From assembly GCA_014871385.1 (NCBI GenBank), contig CM026428.1, positions 14,848,476 through 14,912,475 on the forward strand: 64,000 nt of DNA, read 5' to 3'. This DNA is from Ceratodon purpureus. Its lineage: Eukaryota; Streptophyta; Bryopsida; Pseudoditrichales; Ditrichaceae. Shown piece by piece: positions 11,333 through 22,300 of the stretch; positions within the stretch are counted from its first letter, which is position 1, and every line of letters starts with the position of its first letter. A program made the translations under genes and the position numbers. Under the pieces are notes generated by a model. That model did not search any database, was not told where the DNA came from, and saw only the letters and a program-made list of their open reading frames with translations.

Positions 11333-13700
11333 CTAATTTTGTGAATGTTCTCCATGTCTTTTTGCTATCTCTCTTCTTTTTGCTATCACATGCGAGTCAA
11401 ACAACTTTTGACTCAAAAATTGGCGTAACTGCAATGGAGTCTGTTTACCGTGGAGAATTCTCTTTAGACTCCAATGGAGAATTCTCCATTGGTTCTCCAA
11501 TGGTTCCCCACGTTCTATCTTCTTCAAATGGATAAGTAAAGATTGACAACATTTCTTCACTACCCTTTTGAATTGTAATGCGGAAAGGATTTTATCTTGA
11601 GGTTTGAACTTCTTCTTGCTTGTATTCACACTACTAATAGTGATTTTCTTATTACCTTTATGCAATATACAAGCTTTAGAATCATAGTCAATTTAGGCTC
11701 TATGTTTATACAACCAATTATCTCCCAAAATCAAGTCAAAGCCATCACTTAACTTAATGCCAAGCATGAGACTTGAGACTGGTATTGTTGAATTTTAACA
11801 TGCACATTAACACTACTTTCAAGTTCTACTTCTAATCCATTTCCCAAAACAACTTTACCATTATCTTCTTCTACATGCAAACCTAAACGTCTAGCATATG
11901 ATGAATTCCAAATAGGAATGACTAGCAGCAGTATCTAACAAAACATGCGCATTCATTCCAAAAACATTTTCAAGAAATTGCATGACAAAACCACTACTTT
12001 AACTTAAAGCATTCAAGATTCTAGGTTTAGGTGGATTATAATACACCTGCCAAACCTCTTTCTTTATCAATCCAAAAGCATCTCTATAAGTGTATTGATA
12101 CTCATATAGCAATTGAAATCTTGACAATTGTCTATTGTCATTTTTATCTTTTATTTTACCCTTTTTGTTTTTAACCAAAATACACGCACTTGTCTCAAAA
12201 GGCCTTTTACTTTTGCCCCTTTTTATATGCTGATATTAAATTGGCCAAATTCTCAAGAAAATGATCAAGTAATAAACAATGACCATAAACACTACAATCT
12301 TCATCAAAAAGTGTATCTAGTGAGCTATGGAGATAAGGCAATTGAATCTCATTATTCATATCAAAATTTCTAGAATCCAATATAAAATTAATAGAAATTC
12401 TTATCTTGGATTCTAAGATGGGAACAAGAGACTCCAAAAACTTAAACTTAAATCTCCTTTCTACATCAAGAGATTGCTCACTGCTTTTCTCTTGAGGATC
12501 TAAAAATCTTTCTTCTCACCACTAGACTTTTTGGCATTCTTAGGGCAATTGCTTGCTCTATGGCCCTTTTCTTCACAATAATAGCACTTGCCTTCTTTCT
12601 TTAAGAAAACTAATTTTTTGTAATCAATCTCTTTACCATCATCAAACTTTATCAGAGATTTCTTTTTAACCTTGATGGAACCACCCGCCCCTTCTTTGGT
12701 GGTAGGATTCTTCTTTTTGATACTCTTGTTAGGTGCTTTACTTAGTGAAGCCTTAACTTGCTGGAGATTAGCATCAATAGAAACAACATATGTAACCAAT
12801 CTTCGAAAATCCCCCAAGGTTGGGCATTATTCATTGTGTCCACAACCACTTTTAATCTTATCTCTGGTTCAATCCATCAGTGAATCGATTAATCTTTCTC
12901 CAACACTCATAGGTAAAGTTATAATCTCTGCACATAAGTGTTGAAACTTCTTTGCATAACTTTCCGAAGATGAGGTTTGAGTCAATTTTGCGAGCTTGGC
13001 TCTAGCAAGTTGCTCAGGATTAACATTTCCATAGGCCTTAATAAGCGTCTCTTTGAAAAGCACCCAATCCTTAGCATCTTTATTCTCAAGCTGCAAATTC
13101 TTAGCAACAATTTGCCAATGATGAGCAACTTTATTCTCTAGATAAGTCTTAGCCAAATCAACCCAAAGTTTAGAGGCAGTATTACCGGCTTGAAGATAAC
13201 TCTCCATCGCATCCAACCAAGTGTTAATACGCACCCACCTTCCTTCTTGAAACTTCTCATGATCCGCTGGCTTGCACCTAGATACTTGCTCCTTCACCTT
13301 TGCAACTTCAAGAACTGCAATCTTCAGTTCACAACGATCTCTTGTCGCCTTCAACTCCTGCATATCAGCCATAAGCTGCTGAAACATGATAGACTTATTT
13401 AAAGCTTCTTCAAAACCACTATCCATATCAACGTCTGGGAAAGCAGTGCCGGCCACCTTTCCCTAGAAGAAAATCGAAACCAATGTAATAAATCTTTTCT
13501 AAGTCAACTAGAACCAAAGACAATTCTAACCAACTTCTAAGTGTTCTTGGCATGAACCACCTAACCACAAGGTACTTCCCAAGACCTAATCCAAATATAT
13601 ATTGGAGAAAATATAAAGTGAGTTCCTCAGGGTCTTTTATACCTCCCAACCATACCTAGTGTTTTTTAAGGTTAAAGGACAATTACTCTTTAAAGTAAAA
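11333..13700 (-). mobile_element. Degenerate Ty3/gypsy-type retrotransposon fragment (leader, gag, zinc knuckle, protease)
   Basis: Reading leftward, 13633-13642 holds a TATAAAAG-like box inside LTR/leader-like sequence. A gag-like frame follows (13456-12869) with the gag core pattern W..FK..L..AYG and a later Q(H)LCAEI. Then a CCHC zinc knuckle (C-x2-C-x4-H-x4-C, about 12540-12590) lies within 12817-12500. A protease remnant follows with DTAAS instead of the usual DTGAS, and with frameshifts (about 11960-11700). Last comes a protease-RT linker (11665-11333). Reverse transcriptase and integrase are absent at the left end, so the copy is truncated. Frameshifts and stops show it is dead. I cannot delimit a 3' LTR or a target duplication. 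Confidence 0.8.
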
Positions 13701-13935
13701 ATACTTTCCCTTCTAATCTTAGGACCTTCTCGAACCTTCTTAATTCTCTTAGTTCTAGTGCAACTAATATCTTAGTCTAGACTAACTCTTAGCTTAGTCT
13801 TGACTTATCTTAGCCAATGCTACATATATCCTTCACATGCAAGATCAAAAGACTACAAGTCTGGGTAAATTAAATGACAAATTGTCTGATTTGACAACAC
13901 ATATTTTTATATATGATTAACAATGTTATAAGTCT

Positions 13936-15231
13936 TTGCAACAACTATGTCATGCATATGACAACAAAAAAATATTTTATAATAATAATTTAAAGGACAA
14001 ACATTCAATAGACCCATCCTTGCTTCAAAAGCCTATGAAAATTTCATGGCTGAGACTAAGGAAAGGATTAAACTTCAATGATGACATAACATTAAGCAAT
14101 GCTTGCTTAAAATCTCCACAAATCTATTTGTTTGAAGGATACAATATCAAAAATGATATATTTAAAACTCATACAATTAATTATTTATCAAATAAAATCA
14201 AAATAACTAATGCTGTCAATAATGTATACTGTTGGTTTGAATTTAAAAACAATCCTTTTATTTTTTGAGACAGATTTTGGAACATGTGATATATCAAAAT
14301 TTCAAGATGAAAGGATGCTTGAGTTTTTGGCTGAGTTCAACAATTCTATCTTTATAAGAATATGGAGCACATTAAAACAAATTAAAGAATTGCCTAATTT
14401 TGAAAAATACATTCCACCACTCATATCTGATCATCACAAATCAATCAATTTGTATTGAACCAATCAATGGTTCCAAGTTCCTCTGAATTATGAACATGGA
14501 ATGAAAAAATTCAACGATCTATTTTACATAAGTCCATTCAAATTTTTGCAAAAATTGGAAACTTTAATATAACTTCTTATGTTCTTTCAAATGATTCTTT
14601 ATTTGTTTTTGATACACAACGCCAAGGAGTCAATGGACAGCACTGGTCCAAGAATGATTATACTTTATTTGGAACAAATTTTTAAAAATGGACTTCTTCA
14701 ATTTCACGTTGGAATGTAATTCTCTTATTGCCAATAGACACCTTTGTACATGAAATACTTTCTTATCTTGAAATAAAAGATGAACATATTATGATGCAAG
14801 GCACTTGGGGGTATCCTAAACAATATAAAAGCAAAATTTTACAAGATAATAATCAACAACACTCAATATGTTTTCAACAAAAATCTAAAATTATTTTTAT
14901 TTTCTTTTACCAAAGTTAAAGTGATCCATCTTTAAATTTTCCATTAAAGTTTTTAAATGAACCATTGCCACTTATATTTACAATAGATGAAGTTCAATAC
15001 ATTTCTGGTGAAAAAGGAATATTAAATTTTAATTACTTAATAGAGTGTTATTTACCACAAGATTGAGATTTTATCTTGATTGGAAACACTTTTAATGTAG
15101 AAGGTTTAATAAAATCTTCTCTTATCGTAGGAACCAAAATTTACGTGTTAGATCCTTCTATAGGAAAAATAGATAATTTGAAGAACCAAATTTTAACCAT
15201 TAATTGAAATGACCTAGTTATCATTCGATAA
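13936..15231 (+). pseudogene. Unidentified decayed coding block in very AT-rich DNA
   Basis: An open frame of 110 codons (13936-14268) passes by a frame change into another (14210-14458). After a further frame change near 14500, a single frame runs to about 15231 with only four internal stops (two TAA, two TGA). At this base composition roughly one codon in twelve would be a stop by chance, so the absence of about 15 expected stops shows coding ancestry. The predicted protein is rich in Asn, Ile, Phe and Lys; I recognise no domain. The Ty3/gypsy scraps on either side (one on each strand) make a mobile or viral origin possible, but this is a guess. It could also be a remnant of an organelle-plasmid or transposon gene. 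Confidence 0.5.
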
Positions 15232-15339
15232 AATTATTTTTAATAAAAGATTGTATTAATTTTAAATTGAATTTAATTTCAATTTTTAAAAATATGAACT
15301 ATCATTACTAGAGATAGAGTCGCACGGTTCCACCGTTTC

Positions 15340-15930
15340 TTGTTATATTTATATTTGATCCAATTGTATGAAATGGACGCTCATCAAATCATGAAGAATG
15401 CATATGAAATCTTAAAAATTAAGGTTGCAACAATTGCGGATCTTCAAGAACTATTTAGTATTATCCGCAATGATTTTGAGATATTATCTAGTAACAAGGC
15501 CTTATGGCAAAAATTTATCAACTTAAATCTAGTGGATTTAAGGCTCAAAGTACATCAAAAAAAGCAATGGGGGAGGAAACCAGACATCGAGACATAATAA
15601 GGACCATGTGGTTAGAGACACAACTCCAACAATCAAAGAAATGTTTGTTGTTGTCAGCATGTCCTTCACCTTACTTCAATGTTTCAACACATATCATGTT
15701 TTTGAATTCAAGACCTATTTTGTAAAGCTTTTTACAATAGAGCTTCAACATAAGTTATTGACAAGGATTTTGCTTCTTGGTGTAATCTAATATTTGCAAA
15801 GAAAAATTACGTCAAACTTATAAAAGCTAGAGAGAATCAACTGCTTGCATTCAAAAATGTTACTAAAGAAATTGAGTAGTTAAAAGTAGCTTTAGAAGAT
15901 CTAATATTAGATTTTTTTTTTAAAATCATT
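15340..15930 (+). pseudogene. Second decayed reading frame, possible coiled coil, unidentified
   Basis: An 85-codon frame (15340-15597) begins with a plausible inner methionine (MDAHQIMKNAYEIL). After frame changes it is followed by a Lys/Glu/Leu-rich stretch at about 15800-15915 with heptad-like spacing, broken by a TAG. Base composition matches the preceding block, so the two may belong to one element. I do not recognise the family. Confidence 0.3.
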
Positions 15931-16019
15931 AAATGACCTTTCAACTTTGTGGTCTAGGGCATCCTTCTCTTCGAATTACATACTATAGACATTGATTGAC
16001 ATTCGCAAATAATGTCTTT

Positions 16020-16330
16020 AAAATCAAAGACTTCAAGGATATATTTGAAAAGAAGAATTCTATGTGTTCCATAAATACAGGCCTTAAGATTGTGCCATTG
16101 AGCTATAAAAAGGAGCACTACCTACATTTGAACTAATCTACAACTTGTTGAAAATAGAGCTGACAACATTGGAAGCATACGTCAATGATGATCTAGCCAA
16201 GGTTTTATTTATTACTCAAAATCACCAAGTAGAGCATCTAATCTTGATACAATGAAGAAAGATGGGCCATTGCAAATGTGCATGGATTGTTAAACATCCA
16301 ACAAATCTTTGTAACAAAAATGACATTTAA
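16020..16330 (+). mobile_element. Ty3/gypsy reverse-transcriptase N-terminal scrap
   Basis: Across frame changes, this stretch reads as the familiar opening of Ty3/gypsy reverse transcriptase. There is a DIFEKKN segment at 16038, a PTFELIYNL segment like the usual PPFGPIYNL, then LEAYVNDDLAK, and finally KKDGPLQMCMD where the family has KKDG.LRMCVD. Stops and frameshifts interrupt it, and the rest of the polymerase is missing. It lies on the opposite strand to the gag remnant at 11.3-13.7 kb, so it is a separate insertion or a rearranged piece. Confidence 0.6.
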
Positions 16331-18338
16331 AAATGAACATAAAGGCTAAGATTGGACTTACTTTGAAGAAAGGTCTTTATATATTACAAATATTGATTAT
16401 TATGACATCATCATTAACACAATCATCATCAATGAATTTATCATGATCATAAATAATTGTTCTTCAATATTTGAATCTTTGTATGGCAATAGAAATAGAA
16501 ATAGAGTTTTGTTATTTCTTTAAAAAATTCTCTTCTACTAGTTTCACTTGTCATTCAAAGTCTATGTATACCAACAATCATTGTTTTTGCTTTTGTGCTA
16601 AATTCCTCATTTTTAATTAATGCCAAAATTTGAATTCTATAGTGTCCTTGTATATATTTGTTTTTTCCCAATCCAATTGAGCTTATAAAGAATGTTATAT
16701 ACTAACAACCAGCTATTAACAAAGTAGATTGGATCTTTTAAAATTCTAGACTTTGTTTTAAGGAAATTAAGCCATGACACCCTTGCACCATATTGGATAT
16801 AAGCATATCTCACTTCCATTTGCCACTAATGGTTGCAAATTTCTTCAACCCTTTATTTGACTAAAATGTGGAATAGAAGTGATAATTTATTTTTAAATTC
16901 TACAAGTGGTTGTTAAAAGAAGTGTATGTTTTTTAGTACAAGGTATTATATATCATTATTAACTAAAACTAGTTGTTTCTTTATGATGTAGGATATGATG
17001 AATAGTAGTATTTTTGGTGGTACTATAAGATTAGCTAGTGGTCAATGTCTTAACTTCTTTGTTATATAGAAGTAATGGTTTCATAATAATTCATCAAAGT
17101 TCAATTGTTGTTTGTGGAAATCCTTGTAGCAAGCCTGACAAAAAAATCAATTAAAAGATCTTTTAGATATCTAAGCAGATACGCTTGTAACAATCTTCAC
17201 TGCAAATGTATTGGTGTGTATGAAAAATCCTAGAATTTCCATTGATACAAAGGTCTCTGCTTCAGCACGGTAGACTTTAGAAAAAAACATTCTTTTTCAA
17301 TTACAAAATTCATCAATTAAAAAAATTGTGATTTTTTAATTGTGTTTTTCTTCTTATTAAATAAATTCATAAAAAAATAACACAAAATTTGGTTTTTGAC
17401 ACTTTTGAAGAAAAAACTATAATGATACATTTTCCAATAAAAAAACTCTTAATTAAAGGTTTGTTGAACATCATTTTAGAAAAAAACTTAATAATAAAAT
17501 TCATAAAAAATCATTGATATATCCAAAAATGCCTTTATAATGCCAAAAAATGGTTATTATTTTAGAAAGCTAATAGAATTCAAAACTGAATTTCAATGTA
17601 TTATAGCATTAGCCAAATCTTCACAACATCTTGGATTGATTGAATATATTAGAATTGAATGGAATTATTTTTGAAAATATCATCTAAATTAGACATTGAT
17701 GAAAATGTAATGTTTTGTTGAAATTTTATTTAGTGAAGATTACTAAATTTGTTAGTTGTTGTTGAAAAGGGCTTCAAAGAAAGTACTTGACCTACTTGAA
17801 TTAAATATTTCTATCTTGTATATTAAGTTTTACATAGCTATAAAGTCTATGTTTATTCTTTAAGGAAACAAACCTCGATATTTAAAACATTGGAAGTCCT
17901 CTTTTCAATCTCTTGGACAATATGCTCATTGTAAAATTACAATATATAAAGAAAAGGCATATGTACCTTTGGACAAGGATTATTGAATAAGAAACTAGGC
18001 CTTGAAGCTTGAAGTCCTAAGCAGCTCAAATCCCAATCTTTTTTTCCCCTATTTCATCCAATAACAGTGTAATGAAGTAACAAAATGGCGTTTACAATTT
18101 TAATAATTTCAATCACACTAATAACTACATGGGGTAGAGTGATCGAAACCCATGTAATTACTAGTGTGAATGAGTGGTAAGTTGGAATTTGGAGTAAAAA
18201 ACAGTTGATCAGTAGGGAAGCACACCCACCCGGACCTAGGACTGTGGCAGAGAAAGAGCCCATCAAAGCTTGACTTGACTGGCTCACTCGGCGCGGCACC
18301 ACCTACAAATCACCGAATAACGTAACACACCGGCATCC
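16331..18338. other. AT-rich intergenic DNA, nothing recognised
   Basis: This is long low-GC sequence with many stops in all frames and no repeat structure I could pair. It is probably decayed transposon sequence. Confidence 0.45.
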
Positions 18339-18344
18339 ATGCCC

Positions 18345-18606
18345 CCACACCCAAACCCAAACCCATTACCCGAACCCAAACCCATTACCCGAACCCAAAC
18401 CCATTACCCGAACCCAAACCCATTACCCGAACCCAAACCCGATATCCGCACCCAAACCCGATACCCGAACCCAAACCCATTACCCGAACCCAAACCCGAT
18501 ACCCGAACCCAAACCCATTACCCGAACCCAAACCCGATACCCGAACCCAAACCCATTACCCGAACCCAAACCCATTACCCGAACCCAAACCCATTACCCA
18601 AACCGA
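18345..18606. repeat. 19-bp minisatellite, about 14 copies
   Basis: The unit is CCCATTACCCGAACCCAAA, alternating with a variant in which CCCGATACCCG replaces CCCATTACCCG. The period of 19 was read from successive CCCATTA positions (18362, 18381, 18400, 18419). The CCCAAACCC core is reminiscent of, but not equal to, the plant telomere repeat CCCTAAA. The 103-codon frame across it is a side effect of the repeat. Confidence 0.9.
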
Positions 18607-18647
18607 AACCCTGCCCAGCAAGCCACATCCATCCAGTGGGGCGTGGG

Positions 18648-18690
18648 TAGCATCCATCATCCATCCATCCATCCATCCATCCATCCATCC
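18648..18690. repeat. (CATC)n microsatellite
   Basis: A CATC tetranucleotide run with one early interruption, just downstream of the 19-bp minisatellite and about 670 bases before the callose synthase start codon. Confidence 0.9.
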
Positions 18691-19356
18691 GTACCAGCTC
18701 CCCACGCTTGACCAGCCCCCCTGGAAGCAAATTCAAAAATAGTTTTCACCATCACACAAGCTACGACTCACTCGCTTCCGAGTCACCACCCACCAGAAAC
18801 GAGAGTGTCGAGACCACGACTCAGTTACATAACCAAATGGTTACCTTAATTCGCACATATCACCAATACAGTATAGGCTATGACAAATACCACATTAGCA
18901 GCATAAGGTAACAGGCTGGGCCAAGAAGAAGGTGCCCGGATGGACCTTGTCGTGCTTACCGACTCACCATCGCCACCATCCTCTCATGTGTACCGATTCA
19001 ATCCCCTCTTCCCCTCCCTCCACGCGCCTGCCTACCGATTTCCAAACATAATGCTTCCCATCATGCCATCTCCATTTTACTCCTTCACTTAGTCGGCTCT
19101 TGACTCTCCACTATCGTGGTTACGCGCTTTCGTCGACAAAGCCACCACACGTAACGTACTACTCTCGTGTTTTAGGTGCAATCTTGTTCTCCTCATGGCT
19201 GGTGGGGAGACTACACTAGGACGACGGTGACACTCCAGCTTCAGGTTCAGGAGCTAAGCAGATAGTATTCGGTGGTTTGGTTTGGTTTTGGTTTTGGATT
19301 TGGATTTCAGGCGTTGAGGAGGAGGGCGTTGTTGGGGAGGTGGGGCATGCGGTGCG
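18691..19356. other. Upstream region of the callose synthase gene
   Basis: This is presumably promoter and 5' UTR. A G/T-rich run (GGTTTGG and GGTTTTGG units) lies at about 19271-19303. An in-frame TGA at 19315-19317 shows that the first usable ATG for the callose synthase is at 19357. I cannot place a TATA box with confidence. Confidence 0.4.
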
Positions 19357-22300
19357 ATGGGGGACCTTGTGTACAACATTGTCCCCGTCGACGATCTCTC
19401 CGCGGCCAGGGAGCATCCCGTCGTGCAGTTTCCCGAGGTCAGTCGCTGCCCATTCTCCTTCTTTTCACTATGGCTGGCGTTTTAGGGGATTTCAATCTTT
19501 TTGGAGGGTCTTCTTGATGATCGAGTTTCTGGATGGTGGAGCGGGAATTGGACGCTCGTAGAAAGAGATCGTGGTTGGTTGGGAGGATGAGGACAATTGT
19601 ACCAGGTTTTTGGATCAGGGGTTTTGGAGATGAATTTTGATTTTTCTCACTGGGTTTTTGGGCGATTGGTTTGCGACCGGTTTTGGAGTGACCTGCATTT
19701 GGGGATTGAGGTGGGAGCTAGATTGCGGGTCTTTTAGGTCGAATTGGCAGTAATGTGGGATCGGGAACAGCTGCATTGGTAGCAGGGTTTTTTCCTTTTC
19801 GTAGCTGGGTTTAGCGATTTTGTTGTATGATTTTGAGTTTAGGAAACCCTAGGGTTTTTAGTTCTGGATGAGTGGATGTGATCTTTTATGGACTAGGTAT
19901 CCTTCATGGGTTGGATTTTGTCTATCTTCTACTTTCTTGTTGCCAGTTACGACTTCAGTTATTAGATCTCGTAAAATTTTGTTCAATGGTGGTCCATCAA
20001 GGGTCTCAGAAGGAGAACTGCAGAGTATCAAAGCACCTATGATAACCTTGCTTTAATTCATGAAGGTTATGGAGTGTAGTTGGGTAATTCGTAAGAGATT
20101 ACGGGAGCCTTCGTAATTCAGCTCATGTTTCTTGGCTAGGATTCTCACTTGGTGCACAGTGGACCCCTGTGGATGTGGTGACTTAGGGTATCTATGAAGT
20201 GTGATATACCATCACAGAAAATGTGGTGGTATTACCGATATTCATGATAGAAGTCTTTCAGGAAGATGAGGATTGGGTGTTCGTAGCGCACTTGGACGAT
20301 GGATACATTTCATGAATGACAATGTCGGAATTATGCATGCTAGATCGTTACATTCTAGCATCTATCTCTATGTTGTAATTGTCGACACGGTTGATTGTCT
20401 TCTGCTTCATTTGTAATTTATGTCGAACCACCATTTCAGTTTGTTATTACATAGGATCTGGTCGTTTGCACCAGGATAACACAATTTTTTGGTTAGAACG
20501 ATCAGCTTGGTATGAACGCTTGGTATTCTAGTCAGCTTGTGTTTTTCATTGCCACGGTGGAACTGATTTAGCCTTCTTTGGCGTAACGATGCAAAGCAGG
20601 AGTGGGCTATATTGAACGTGTGTATGAGCTGGTAGAAATCAGTGTGTATATTAGCAGTTTTGTCATAAATGCGTATGGTGTTTGGACAGGTCCGAGGAGC
20701 AGTCCTTGCGTTGAGGAACACTGAAAGCCTACGAAGGCCTCCATATGGGGAATGGAGGCGGGGAATGGACATATTGGATTGGCTTGGTTGCTGGTTTGGC
20801 TTCCAGGTGCGGTTTTGTTTTTTTTCATGCCTCTCGCATTTCATAAAATTATATATGCGCCGCAATCAATGACGAGCTGCTCTCCCTATTCTGCGGTCTG
20901 GGGTGCTCTTCGGATCCAATTTTGTCTTATGTGTGGCACTCGTCTCCTTCCAACCTTTCATTTGATAGCTGTCCTTGTATGTTTACAATGATTAATGTTA
21001 AGATACAGACTCTGACGATTTTCTGAAAAATAACAGAGTTCTAATGTAAAGAACCAGCGAGAGCATCTGGTTCTTCTGCTTGCCAATGCTCAAATGCGAT
21101 TCAGTCCTGAGGCAACTGAAGAGGTAGAGTTTTGACACTTGTATTTGATTGTTGCAATCGTTTATATAAAGAAGTTAAGAACGTACTATGAATCGCACTT
21201 TGTTTTCACGTAAGTGCTTTGTTTGTTTCGAGCGGGTCAAGCCTCATCCGGGTTCGATGAATTAGGCAAAAAGGGTAGAGAGAGGCGTCCGGAAAGTCAC
21301 GGCTAATTTAATCTGAATGAAAGCTCAGTAGAGCAGTTGAATGTGATACAATTCAAAAAAAGATGAAGATTGTGGAATAGTTCATAAAGGCTTCTGTAAA
21401 GTAACATTCGTGTCCACATTGACCGTAGTCTGTGCATCATATTAGCGTCGCTGGTGGTCTATTTCTTCTATTATCCATGCTGAAATAGTTTGTGGTTACC
21501 TTCCTTGTGAAACAGTTGGATGGCCGAGTAGTGAGGAAGATTCGGCGAAAGATGACGAAAAATTACGAGTCTTGGTGCACATTTGTTGGAAAGCAGAAAC
21601 AATTGAGGTGTGGTTGAATGAAGTAATCTCTCTGGATGATTAAACAAAATTCATGGCCTCATGTCTTGTGTGCTCTGTTGACGGGAGAATCGAGCTGCTA
21701 TGTCCTGTGTAGAACGGCTTTGCATTTATTTCACGTGGAATGATATCAATGATGTATAGTCAGTTTGCTCTTTTCATTTTTGGAGCTTGGCCTTCGCTTT
21801 TGTAACAATTGATGTTTAACATCTTAATGCTCTTGTTTATCTTCCTGTGCATTACATCATCATATTTCTTTTATATAACATTACTACGATGGTTTTTTTG
21901 TATGTCTAGGTTGCCGTCAGGCAAGCATGTGGGGGATGAGCGACAACAGCGAAAGGAATTGCTGTACACATCATTATATCTCCTGATTTGGGGCGAGGCG
22001 GCAAACCTACGATTCATGCCAGAATGCCTTTGCTTTATTTTTCATAATGTAAGACTTAAGATTCTAGGCGCACAAGCATGTCACTGAAACAAGTTGTCTC
22101 GAAAGCCGTTAAACACACAAGGAAGTTCACGTTGTTTTTATTGAATTATCACATCTCTATTTTGTTCTTTGATATCTTTCTAAAGACCTTTTAGTATGTT
22201 TTCTTTGAGAAATTGATACTGTCGAGTCCCTGAAATGATCTACACAATTTTTTTAACGCAAATCATTGGTATTTTCAGATGGCTCAAGAGTTGAATAACC

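Noticed and set aside
18345-18606. Interstitial telomere tract
   Set aside because: The unit is CCCATTACCCGAACCCAAA with a constant period of 19, not the 7-base plant telomere repeat.
18345-18606. CRISPR-like array
   Set aside because: The repeat is contiguous without unique spacers, and the window is clearly a plant nuclear genome.
18339-18650. 103-codon Pro-rich frame
   Set aside because: It is a read-through of the 19-bp minisatellite, which cycles through all three frames every 57 bases.
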